Shown here: in pieces, positions 1 through 7,867 of the stretch
How the letters are laid out: every line of letters begins with the position of its first letter
How positions within the stretch are numbered: the stretch's first letter is position 1
From: Burkholderiales bacterium Ga0077547
GTDB taxonomy: Bacteria > Pseudomonadota > Gammaproteobacteria > Burkholderiales > Burkholderiaceae_C
Direction: 5' to 3'
NCBI GenBank assembly: GCA_001464195.1
Contig: LNEY01000031.1
Coordinates: 1 to 64,000 of the forward strand
Length of the DNA stretch: 64,000 bases
Notes under the pieces: generated by a model
Told to the model about the DNA's origin: nothing
Seen by the model: the letters and a program-made list of their open reading frames with translations, nothing else
Database searches by the model: none
Program-made: the position numbers and the translations under genes

Positions 1-1601
1 AAGCTTTGGGCCGGGGTGTCGCAAAGATGGCGAAGGCAGTGCGTGGAACTCTGGGTCCACGCGGTATGAACGTGATCATCGACCGGCCCATTGGGTCACC
101 AATGATCTCACGCGACGGTGCTCGAATTGCCGCGGAAATCGAACTGGAGAACCCGTTCGAGAACATCGGCGCTCAGGTGCTGCGCGAAGTTTCTATGCAG
201 ACGGCAGAAGTCGCTGGTGATGGAACCACCACGGCTACCGTGCTGGCCGACGCCTTGGTACAAGGCGGCCTGGCTTCGTTGGCCAAGGGGTCCAACCCTG
301 TTGAACTGGTTGAAGGCCTGGAAATGGCCGTTACCGAGGTCATCGCTGCGCTCAAGCGCAATGCCAAGCCGCTGCGTGATGGTGAGCAATTGCGCGCTGT
401 GGCACTCGTAGCGACCAGCAACGATCCCACCGGTAATCTTGTCGCCGAAGCGCTGGAGCGCGTCGGGGCAGACGGCATCGTGGACGTCGACTACGGTACG
501 ACCGTCGAAACAATGCTGGAAGTCGTTGACGGCATGGCGTTCGACCGAGGCTACCTGTCGCATCACATGATCACTGACGTCGAGAAGATGCAGGTGGTTC
601 TCGAGAACCCCTACATCCTCATGACTGACCAGCGTCTGATGACGGCAGAAGAAGTGGCCACGCTGGTGAAACTGGTCGCACCTTCAAAGCGACCTTTGTT
701 GGTCATCGCCGAAGAAGTCGCACCGCAAGCCGTGATCGGCCTGTTGGCTTGGCGCGATAACGGCGGTTCACAGGTGGCGGCCATTCATCCGCCAGACTAC
801 GGTCATTGGCGCAAGGCGGCACTGGAAGACTTGGCCATCTTGACAGGCGGCCGTGTCATTTCCCGTGATCTCGGCGGCACCATCGCTGCAGTCCAGTTGC
901 GCGACCTGGGTCAGGCGCGGCAGGTGCGGATTTCACAGAACCAGACCGTGGTGACCGCTGGCAGCGGCGATCCGGCCATGATTGCTGCCCGTCGCCAGCA
1001 GATCCATCGTCAATTTGAGCTGGCGCCGGAGAACATCGAGCGCGACAAGATCAAGGAACGTCTGTCAAAAATGTCTGGCGGCACGGCGATCCTGCTGGCT
1101 GGCGGCGCCACCCCGGTGGAACAGAAACGTCGCTTGCTGCTGATCGAAGACGCCATTCATGCAGCGCGAGCTGCTATCGCCGAAGGTGTCGTGCCCGGCG
1201 GCGGACTCGCGCTTTTGCGAGTGGCCAACGAGCTTTCTGGCTTGCTTGAGCGGACGCAGGGTTCGGTCAAGGAGGGCGTGGCCATGCTGCAGCGCGCTCT
1301 TCAGCTTCCGGCCTATCACATCGCCGCCAACCGCGGACTGGACGCCAAGGCTGTGTTGAGCAAGGTGCTTGAATCCGAGTACGGCGTCGGACTGGATGCA
1401 CGCAGCGGCAAGTTTGTTGACCTTGAAGCCGCGGGCATCATCGATCCAGTTCGCGTCACGTACAGCGCGGTGCGCAATGCAGCTTCTGTGGCCGGCCTCA
1501 TTCTGACCACGCAGACCCTGGTGGCCAAGAAGCCTGACGTGGTTGATCCCACGGCCGGGCCGGCCATGGGCGGTGGCGCGGAGCTGTTGGGACGAGCGTA
1601 A
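1..1601 (+). CDS. GroEL-like chaperonin of the monooxygenase-associated type (5' truncated)
   Basis: This is a Hsp60-family chaperonin whose frame is open to the left edge, so the start lies outside the window. The reading frame enters as ALGRGVAKM, which matches an internal part of the equatorial domain. The ATPase signatures are intact: GDGTTT near bases 216-233, the DG of SRDGARI near base 110, and DAIHAARAAIAEG near base 1150. The apical domain is unlike the housekeeping GroEL at 19562-21217: RGYLSPYF becomes RGYLSHHM, and KAPGFGDRR becomes HPPDYGHWR. The C-terminus lacks the GGM tail. Divergent GroELs of this kind (MmoG, BmoG, PrmG, MimG) sit at the end of soluble di-iron monooxygenase operons and are thought to fold the hydroxylase. 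That role is inferred here from divergence plus the regulator next door. Confidence 0.88.
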   Translation, partial: ALGRGVAKMAKAVRGTLGPRGMNVIIDRPIGSPMISRDGARIAAEIELENPFENIGAQVLREVSMQTAEVAGDGTTTATVLADALVQGGLASLAKGSNPVELVEGLEMAVTEVIAALKRNAKPLRDGEQLRAVALVATSNDPTGNLVAEALERVGADGIVDVDYGTTVETMLEVVDGMAFDRGYLSHHMITDVEKMQVVLENPYILMTDQRLMTAEEVATLVKLVAPSKRPLLVIAEEVAPQAVIGLLAWRDNGGSQVAAIHPPDYGHWRKAALEDLAILTGGRVISRDLGGTIAAVQLRDLGQARQVRISQNQTVVTAGSGDPAMIAARRQQIHRQFELAPENIERDKIKERLSKMSGGTAILLAGGATPVEQKRRLLLIEDAIHAARAAIAEGVVPGGGLALLRVANELSGLLERTQGSVKEGVAMLQRALQLPAYHIAANRGLDAKAVLSKVLESEYGVGLDARSGKFVDLEAAGIIDPVRVTYSAVRNAASVAGLILTTQTLVAKKPDVVDPTAGPAMGGGAELLGRA

Positions 1602-1612
1602 GTAGCTGTTAG

Positions 1613-1648
1613 GAGGCATCCCACCTGGTAGGTGGGGTGCCTCTTTTT
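1613..1648 (+). terminator. Rho-independent terminator after the chaperonin gene
   Basis: A 13-bp stem (1613-1625 pairing with 1631-1643, one G-T wobble) has a 5-nt loop and is followed by five T residues. It starts 11 bases after the chaperonin stop codon. It therefore probably ends the upstream operon and separates it from the regulator gene at 1970. Confidence 0.88.
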
Positions 1649-1969
1649 CCGTTCGGTGTGCCCATGGGATATGCGGAGCCGAACCTTCAAAGCATGGCGA
1701 TGTGGTCGAGAACTTGACCGGGCTTGAAGCCATGCTTCGAGTTGAGGTGGCGTGCCACAGCCCCACTGGGATTGAGCATCCCGCCTAAATGAGCCGCCTT
1801 GAGTTCTGACAAGGCCCACCCGATAATCAAGCTGCTCAGGACAGTGCAGATACATGCACGTAGCTACGCTTCCTGAGGCGAGCGAGAACCAAACGAACAC
1901 TCGCCAATCGAACAGCGTCGGAACCCAGCAAGTTCAGGGCTTGGTCAGCTGACCGCATCGGAGACGCAA
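1649..1969. promoter_or_regulatory. Intergenic region with two inverted repeats upstream of the sigma54 activator
   Basis: No gene is supported in this stretch. It contains the inverted repeat AAGCATGGC (1690-1698) and GCCATGCTT (1729-1737), 30 bases apart. A short palindrome, GTGGC-GT-GCCAC, lies at 1747-1758. Either could be an operator or enhancer for the activator gene, but no convincing -24/-12 or -35/-10 promoter was found by eye. Confidence 0.35.
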
Positions 1970-4051
1970 ATGCTGGACGATCAGGAATCGGGCAGGTCAC
2001 TGGTGGCGCGCGACAACGGCGCGCATCTGCCGGCGCCGCAAGCTGCGCCCTCGGAGCGGCAAACCATGGAAGCGTGGGAGCGGTTTGTTTCCGGGCAGGA
2101 AGTTGTGGCGGGGTGTGTATCGAAACACGTATGGTCGTCCTGGCAGCGCAGTCGACGCCATGGCGTGGAGCCTGCCACCCGCCTGGCGCCGATCTCCGTC
2201 ACCGGGGACGGGCTGGAGCAGTTGCGTCTTAGAAATCAGATGCTGATGGCCGCCGCCAAGGGCTTGTTCATGACCACGGCCCACCTGCTGGCCAGGTCTG
2301 GCTCCATCATGTTGTTGACGGATGCGCAGGGCGTTGTGCTGGAGATGGCGGGAGACCACGCCACCATGGCGGCGGCACGCGATATCCGTCTCATCGAGGG
2401 AGGTAACTGGAACGAGGGAGTCATCGGAACCAACGGCATTGGTACCGCGTTGGCCATGCGCTCGCCAGCCCAGGTGCATACCGCAGAGCACTTCTGCTCT
2501 GGAATCAAGCTCTGGGTGTGCGCCGCTGCGCCGGTGTTCATGCCGGGCACCGACCAAATCCTGGGTGTTGTGGATATCTCGTGCCCACCGGCAAGTTACC
2601 AGGTCAACAATCTGGCGCTGGCCGTGGCGTCGGCGCGCCAGATCGAGGCCGTGCTGGCAGAGAGAATCAGCCAGGAGCATCGCAGGCTGCTGGAGGCGTG
2701 CCTGCAAATGAGCGGAAGGGCAGATTCGCAGGCGCTGCTGGCGCTCGATCGCAATGCGTGTCTTGTGCACAGCAGCGGTAACGCACCCGGCCTGGACGTG
2801 CGCCAAGGGGCTCGAGTGGCCGGCCTCGAACCTGGGCAGTGCATCGAAGACTGGGCCAGGCGCTTGCCTGAGCACTTGCGTTCGGAATGGTTGCATCCGG
2901 TCACGTTGAACGGCGCGTTCATCGGTGGACTGCTGATGGTTCCCAAGGCGTCGCGTGGAACACCCACCAAGTCACCTGTGGTGACCGAGAGCGAAACCAA
3001 GGCCTCTGGCCCAGACGTCGGCGTGTCGTTTCCACCAATCCCCGACACGGGCGGGTTCGCCAAGCTCGTGTGGAACAGCCGGGCGATGCGCTCTGCCATC
3101 GAACGAGCGCAGCAAGTCAGCGCGCGACGCGTCCCGGTGCTGATTCAAGGGGAGACCGGGGTCGGCAAAGAGCTCTTTGCGCGCGCCATTCATGGCGATG
3201 ACGAGCGCAATGGCCCGTTCGTGACTTTCAACTGTGGTGCCACGACCAAGGAGCTGATTGGCAGCGAACTGTTTGGTCACGTTCGTGGCGCCTTCACTGG
3301 CGCCACGAATGAAGGGCGGGCTGGGCGCTTTGAGCTGGCCCACGGCGGCACCTTGTGTCTGGATGAAATTGGTGAGTTGCCGCTGGATTTGCAGCCGGTG
3401 CTGCTGCGCGTGTTGGAAGAAGGCGTGATCTACCGTCTGGGAGATGGCAAGCCCCGTCACGTCAACGTGAGATTGTTGGCGATGACCAATCGCGACTTGC
3501 TGCAGGAGGTTGAGGCGGGGCGATTCCGGCGTGACCTGTATCACCGCATCAATGTCACCCGGGTTCGCGTTCCCCCGCTGCGCGAACGCGAGCAGGACAT
3601 TGAGTTGCTCATGGAGCACTTCAACCTTCAGCTCTCGTTAAGACATGGGGTACCAGTTCGCCAATTCGGGCCTGACATACGTGCAGCCATGCGAAGCTAT
3701 TCGTGGCCCGGCAATGTGCGAGAACTTCGTAACTTGGTTGAAAGTTTGCTGCTGACATCAGACCAAGACTTGGTCCAGCTCAGCGAATTACCAGAGGAAC
3801 TTCTTGCCACTTCCGACCAGCACCTGGTTGGCATTCCGGAAGCACCCGTCACGAGCCTTGAAGAGGGTGAACGGATTGCGATCGTGCGCGCCATCAAGGA
3901 CTGCCAGGGAAATCTGGCCAAGGCAGCGCGCGCTCTGGGCGTGTCGCGCAGCACGTTGTACCGGAAGGTCGAGCGTTATCGCCTAGAAGACTTGGTCCGA
4001 CCAAGCGGAGCCAAGGACGCCGAAACTTCTGTCTCGGACAGGCCAAGCTAA
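1970..4051 (+). CDS. Sigma54-dependent activator, AcoR/BmoR/MmoR type
   Basis: This is a 693-residue enhancer-binding protein. An N-terminal GAF-like sensor covers roughly residues 85-235. The AAA+ domain runs from about 355 to 590, with Walker A GETGVGKE at 394-401 and the sigma54-contact motif GAFTGA at 440-445. A Fis-type helix-turn-helix ([17 protein letters not shown]) sits near 645-670. There is no receiver domain, so it should respond to a small molecule rather than phosphorylation. AcoR, BmoR and MmoR share this layout, and BmoR responds to alcohols made by butane monooxygenase. The neighbouring chaperonin suggests the same role, but the ligand cannot be read from the sequence. The ATG at 1970 has a GGAGA element upstream. 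Confidence 0.9.
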   Translation: MLDDQESGRSLVARDNGAHLPAPQAAPSERQTMEAWERFVSGQEVVAGCVSKHVWSSWQRSRRHGVEPATRLAPISVTGDGLEQLRLRNQMLMAAAKGLFMTTAHLLARSGSIMLLTDAQGVVLEMAGDHATMAAARDIRLIEGGNWNEGVIGTNGIGTALAMRSPAQVHTAEHFCSGIKLWVCAAAPVFMPGTDQILGVVDISCPPASYQVNNLALAVASARQIEAVLAERISQEHRRLLEACLQMSGRADSQALLALDRNACLVHSSGNAPGLDVRQGARVAGLEPGQCIEDWARRLPEHLRSEWLHPVTLNGAFIGGLLMVPKASRGTPTKSPVVTESETKASGPDVGVSFPPIPDTGGFAKLVWNSRAMRSAIERAQQVSARRVPVLIQGETGVGKELFARAIHGDDERNGPFVTFNCGATTKELIGSELFGHVRGAFTGATNEGRAGRFELAHGGTLCLDEIGELPLDLQPVLLRVLEEGVIYRLGDGKPRHVNVRLLAMTNRDLLQEVEAGRFRRDLYHRINVTRVRVPPLREREQDIELLMEHFNLQLSLRHGVPVRQFGPDIRAAMRSYSWPGNVRELRNLVESLLLTSDQDLVQLSELPEELLATSDQHLVGIPEAPVTSLEEGERIAIVRAIKDCQGNLAKAARALGVSRSTLYRKVERYRLEDLVRPSGAKDAETSVSDRPS

Positions 4052-4060
4052 AGAAGAACA

Positions 4061-4098
4061 TTGGATGCTGTGGAGGATCATTCATCCACAGCATCCAA
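4061..4098. terminator. Hairpin between convergent genes, possible bidirectional terminator
   Basis: A perfect 14-bp stem (4061-4074 with 4085-4098) has a 10-nt loop. It begins 10 bases after the activator stop codon and faces the convergent GMC dehydrogenase gene. There is no T-run on the plus strand and only a broken one (TGTTCTTCTTT) on the minus strand. Terminator function is therefore likely from position but not certain. Confidence 0.6.
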
Positions 4099-4309
4099 AG
4101 ACTTGTCACAGTCCGAGATCTCTCAGCCGACTCGGCTCCACGATCTCGATCCGATCTCCATCCAGATCCTTGATGGAGGTCCTGCGACTCATTTGCTCGC
4201 GCTCTGAACGCTCACACGTCAGCTACAGTCCCCTGTGCTGGACAGACGCCTCAGCCACTCCCCGGTACAGAAAGTCAACCGGTGAGCTGGAACCGAGGCG
4301 TGCGAGCGA

Positions 4310-5878
4310 TCAGATCGTGCGTGCAGTCATCTGCTGTGCGATGTACTCAGCCTGCCGAATCGCCAATGTCACGATGGTGAGCGTCGGATTTTCGGCGCCA
4401 CCGGTGGTGAACTGGCTGCCATCGCTGATGAACAGATTGGCGATGTCGTGAGTCTGACCATACGCGTTGCAAACGCTGTCTTTCGCTGATGCACCCATGC
4501 GGCACGTACCCAGGTTGTGGGTCGAAGGATACGGAGGTGTACGGAACGACTTGACCGCGCCGGCTGCTTCATAGACGAGCTGACCTTGACGGAACGCGTG
4601 CTCACGCATCGCGATGTCGTTTTCGTGGTCGTCGTAGTGGACGTTAGGAGCGGCATTGCCCCAGCGATCCTTGACCTGAGAGTTCAGCGTCACGCGGTTC
4701 GTTTCACGCGGCATGTCTTCGCCCACCAACCACATCCCGGCGATGCGGGTGTAGTTGTCCATGTACTCGGTGAACTCGCTGCCCCACGCGCCTGGATTCA
4801 GAAACGCTGCCATGAACGGAAGGCCAAGTGACAGCGTTTCCAGTTCGTAGCCGCCAGCGAAACCGCGCTTCGGGTTGTGATGCGCCTCATCGCGAACGAT
4901 ACCGGCCATCACCGTGCCCCGGTACATGTGCACCGGCTGCTTGAACAAGCCGTAGACCGAACCCGTCATGTGTCGCATGTAGTTGCGACCGACTTGGCCG
5001 GAGCTGTTGGCCAGACCATCCTTGAACAGGTTGGACGCTGACAACAGCAGCAAGCGCGGCGTTTCAATCGAATTGCCGGCAACGCAAACGATGCGCGCCT
5101 TTTGGCGCTGTTCCTTGCCGTCCTTGTCGAAATAGACAACGCCGGTGACCTTGCCCGCGTCGTTGTGTTCGATGCGTGACACGTGCGACTCAGGACGCAG
5201 GTCCATGTTGCCGGTCTTCTCGGCCTTTGGCAGCTCGGTGTACAGCGTGCTCCACTTGGCGCCGCTCTTGCAGCCTTGGAAGCAGAAGCCCAGTTGCAGA
5301 CACTGACCACGGTCATCCCGAGGACGGCTGTTGATGGCCATGTTGCCGGTGTGCACTTCCTTGTAGCCCAGCTTGGTGGCGCCGGAGTACATCACCTTGA
5401 AATTGTTGTTGCCTGGCAGCCCTGGGATGCCGTGGGTGCGTGTCACACCCATTTTGTCTTCGGCGCGGCTGTAATACGGCTCCAGTTCCTTCAGCGTGAC
5501 CGGCCAGTCCATCAAGTTGGCGCCCTTGATCTCGCCGTAGGTGGTGCGCACTTTGAACTCGTGCTCCTGGAAGCGCAGCGAGGCGCCGGCCCAGTGGGTC
5601 GTGGTACCGCCCACCGTCTTGCAGATCCAGGCCGGCAGACCGGCGAAGTCCTTCGCGACGCGCCAAGTGCCCGAGGTGGTTCTCGGATCCAGCCAAGCCA
5701 ACTGGCTGAACGACTTCCACTCGTCATTGATGAATTTTTCGGTGGACTGCAGCGCGCCGGCTTCCAGCACGACAACTTTGATCCCCTTTTGGCACAACTC
5801 GTTGGCCAGCGTACCACCGCCAGCGCCTGAACCGATGATGACGACGACTGAGTCGTCGCTGTTGTCAAATTTCGCCAT
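4310..5878 (-). CDS. GMC-family flavoprotein dehydrogenase with iron-sulfur cysteine motif
   Basis: This is a 522-residue FAD enzyme of the glucose-methanol-choline family. The FAD fold starts with VVIIGSGAGGGTLANEL (residues 12-28). The C-terminal family signature HNLGTCRMG is near residue 454, followed by the NPTLTI segment. Cys193, Cys199 and Cys203 form a CX5CX3C motif like the 3Fe-4S ligands of bacterial FAD-glucose dehydrogenase catalytic subunits. The ATG at 5878 is chosen because AGGAGA precedes it; an upstream in-frame extension lacks a ribosome site. The gene just upstream encodes a Tat-exported small subunit, so the complex probably acts in the periplasm as a gamma-alpha pair. No cytochrome electron acceptor gene follows. 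The substrate (sugar or alcohol) is unknown. Confidence 0.88.
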   Translation of the reverse strand: MAKFDNSDDSVVVIIGSGAGGGTLANELCQKGIKVVVLEAGALQSTEKFINDEWKSFSQLAWLDPRTTSGTWRVAKDFAGLPAWICKTVGGTTTHWAGASLRFQEHEFKVRTTYGEIKGANLMDWPVTLKELEPYYSRAEDKMGVTRTHGIPGLPGNNNFKVMYSGATKLGYKEVHTGNMAINSRPRDDRGQCLQLGFCFQGCKSGAKWSTLYTELPKAEKTGNMDLRPESHVSRIEHNDAGKVTGVVYFDKDGKEQRQKARIVCVAGNSIETPRLLLLSASNLFKDGLANSSGQVGRNYMRHMTGSVYGLFKQPVHMYRGTVMAGIVRDEAHHNPKRGFAGGYELETLSLGLPFMAAFLNPGAWGSEFTEYMDNYTRIAGMWLVGEDMPRETNRVTLNSQVKDRWGNAAPNVHYDDHENDIAMREHAFRQGQLVYEAAGAVKSFRTPPYPSTHNLGTCRMGASAKDSVCNAYGQTHDIANLFISDGSQFTTGGAENPTLTIVTLAIRQAEYIAQQMTARTI

Positions 5879-5952
5879 CTTGTCTCCTGCGATTCTTCTG
5901 ATTCTTGCCGTGTCGGCTGGTGTTGGCCCTGAGGCCATCGAAGCGGTTCAAC

Positions 5953-6573
5953 TCACCAGGCGGGCGGGCTTGCCTCTGCCGTTGGTGGCTTGAGCCACTT
6001 CAGGTCCTGGAAGCCACGCGTCAGGTAGCCACCCTTCTCCCACGAACCTCCGGGGTAGCCAAAGAAGGCGAAAGCCATGTCGTTGTTGTAAAGCGAGGTG
6101 ATGCACTGGCCGCGCACGGTGTTGAAGAACGGCGTGCCTTCAATGGCCTTGACCAACGTCAGCTTCTTTGCTGCCGGCGCTTTGACGAAGCTGCCGCCAG
6201 CGGCCTTGTCGAGCGCAGCGATGCCCTCGCGAACCACCGGAAGGGCGGCTGCATTGCCGTCCAGATCCTTCGCCAGCAGCGCATAGACCGCATCGGGCAG
6301 TTTCTTGTGTGGATAGAGCACGCGACCCAATGCCATCAGCGTCTTGCCCTCACCCTTCGTGAGCTGCTTCAGTTCTACGGCCCAAGCCGAGGATGGAGCG
6401 AGGGTTGCCAACACTGAGCCGGTCGCAATGGCGCCCGTCAAAACGCCCGAGCCCTTCAGGAAATCTCGCCGCACGAGCGGCAAGTCAAGTTTGGGTACCC
6501 GGCCGTCTTCTTCGTTGCATGAAGTGGCATCGGCACCGGGCTGCGCCGACGGCGCGATCGGAATCACACGCAT
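5953..6573 (-). CDS. Gluconate 2-dehydrogenase subunit 3 family protein (Tat-exported small subunit)
   Basis: A 206-residue protein with a twin-arginine signal: RRDFLKG at residues 35-41, then a hydrophobic stretch ending in SSAWA near 66. The remainder (LTKGEGKTLMALGRVLYPH...) resembles the small gamma subunit of membrane-bound GMC dehydrogenases. In that family the small subunit carries the Tat signal and takes the flavoprotein across the membrane with it. The gene lies 74 bases upstream of the GMC dehydrogenase on the same strand, which fits that role. The start at 6573 has AGGAGA five bases upstream; an ATG 15 bases further out has no such site. Confidence 0.82.
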   Translation of the reverse strand: MRVIPIAPSAQPGADATSCNEEDGRVPKLDLPLVRRDFLKGSGVLTGAIATGSVLATLAPSSAWAVELKQLTKGEGKTLMALGRVLYPHKKLPDAVYALLAKDLDGNAAALPVVREGIAALDKAAGGSFVKAPAAKKLTLVKAIEGTPFFNTVRGQCITSLYNNDMAFAFFGYPGGSWEKGGYLTRGFQDLKWLKPPTAEASPPAW

Positions 6574-6800
6574 GGGGTCTCCTGTCATTTTCGTTTTGCT
6601 GACGGCCGGTCATCCGACCTACCTGAGACTGTAAGCTAAAACGGCGCGCATCGGGCCTGCGCGAGCCAGCGCTACCCTGCTGATTTCAGGGGGAAGTACC
6701 AATGCGGCTGCGGCTCGTCGGCGCTACTCCGCCGACGCGTTGTGGCGCGCGAACAAGCCGCTTCAGCCAGAGCGTCAATGGCAGGCTGCCGCCCCAGATC

Positions 6801-7706
6801 TCAGCCGTCCAGCGCACCCAGGATTTCCGCTTCAGACTGCTTGAGGAGGGACTTCAACAGCGGGGGCGTGAAATGCCGCTGCACCGAGATGGCGTAGAAG
6901 CTTTCATGCAGATCCGGCACCACGCTGTACTCCACCAGACGCCCGTTGCGCAGCTCGTCTTGCACCACGACCGTGGGCAGCAGCGCCACGCTGTCGGAGT
7001 CCCGAGCCAGCAGTCGCAGCAGTGCCATGTCGTCGACCTCTGCACGCAGCCGGTAGCGAATGCCCAGCCGCTCGCACAGCAGGTCAAAGCCAGCTCGGAT
7101 GTCGTTGTCCCGCCCCGGTAGCAGCAGCGGCACCTCGGCCAGTTCTTCGGGGAATCGAAATGCCTTGCGCTTCGACCGAGGCCTGCCCACGAGGCTGACC
7201 GGTTGGCGAGCCAGACGCTGACAGCGCCAGGGGTCTTCGCTGCTGGCGTGCACCCGCTGGTTCGAGAGCACCAGATCCAGCGTGTGCACTCTGAGCCTCG
7301 CCAGCAGATCGACCAGGCTCCCCGAGTGGAGCACCAGTTCAACGTCTTCGCGCTCTAGCAACGGTCGCAGGAAGTTCTCCTGGAAATTGCGCGAGAGGTT
7401 GGCCATGGCACCGATGCGCAGCACCTGACGTTCATCGCGGCGACCCTCACGCAACAGGGCCGTCAACTCTGCGCCTGCGGTGAAGATCGACTCGGCGTAG
7501 CCGAGCGCAAGCTGTCCGGCCTCGGTGAGCTGCAAGCCGCGCCCCACCCGGGCGAAGAGAGGTTGACCCAACTGGTCTTCGAGCTGTCGGATCTGCGCCG
7601 ACAGTGCCGACTGCGAGACGTGCAGGTGCGTTGCCGCGCGGGTGAGGTTGCCTTCCTTGGCCACGGCCCAGAAGTAGTGGAGGTGGTGGAAGTTGAGGCG
7701 CGGCAC
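6801..7706 (-). CDS. nhaR: LysR-family regulator, NhaR-like
   Basis: A 301-residue LysR-type regulator. The N-terminal helix-turn-helix (residues about 5-62) contains LHYFWAVAKEGNLTRAA and HVSQSALSAQIRQLE, which are hallmarks of the NhaR subgroup; a substrate-binding effector domain follows. In enterobacteria NhaR answers to sodium and controls nhaA and envelope genes. No antiporter lies nearby, so its targets here are unknown. The start is a GTG at 7706 with only a weak ribosome site. Two palindromes directly upstream suggest self-regulation. Confidence 0.8.
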   Translation of the reverse strand: MPRLNFHHLHYFWAVAKEGNLTRAATHLHVSQSALSAQIRQLEDQLGQPLFARVGRGLQLTEAGQLALGYAESIFTAGAELTALLREGRRDERQVLRIGAMANLSRNFQENFLRPLLEREDVELVLHSGSLVDLLARLRVHTLDLVLSNQRVHASSEDPWRCQRLARQPVSLVGRPRSKRKAFRFPEELAEVPLLLPGRDNDIRAGFDLLCERLGIRYRLRAEVDDMALLRLLARDSDSVALLPTVVVQDELRNGRLVEYSVVPDLHESFYAISVQRHFTPPLLKSLLKQSEAEILGALDG

Positions 7707-7710
7707 AAAC

Positions 7711-7762
7711 GTTCTCGCTGAGAGAACATGTTAATGCGAACGATCAGTTGGGCAGACTGATC
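7711..7762 (-). promoter_or_regulatory. Two palindromes upstream of the nhaR-like gene
   Basis: GTTCTC-GCTGA-GAGAAC lies at 7711-7727 and GATCAGT-TGGGCAG-ACTGATC at 7742-7762, 14 bases apart and immediately before the GTG start. The second has the T-N11-A symmetry usual for LysR-type binding sites. They are plausible autoregulatory operators, inferred from symmetry and position only. Confidence 0.45.
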
Positions 7763-7812
7763 ATGTTGCTGCTCAGGGCGGGCGCGGCACGGGCCAGCCC
7801 TGAGCACGCACA

Positions 7813-7843
7813 TCGGCAGCGTGGGCTTCATCCACGCTGCCGA
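7813..7843 (-). terminator. 12-bp hairpin downstream of the E1 dehydrogenase gene
   Basis: A perfect 12-bp GC-rich stem (7813-7824 with 7832-7843) and a 7-nt loop lie 25 bases after the stop codon of the minus-strand E1 gene. No T-run follows on either strand, so this is either a weak terminator or an mRNA 3'-end stabiliser. Confidence 0.5.
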
Positions 7844-7867
7844 CTCACTGTTCGCTGGGGGTGCGGA

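Noticed and set aside
1..6. HindIII site at the first base as evidence of a cloned fragment end
   Set aside because: The reading frame continues cleanly through it, and a single six-base match is expected by chance.
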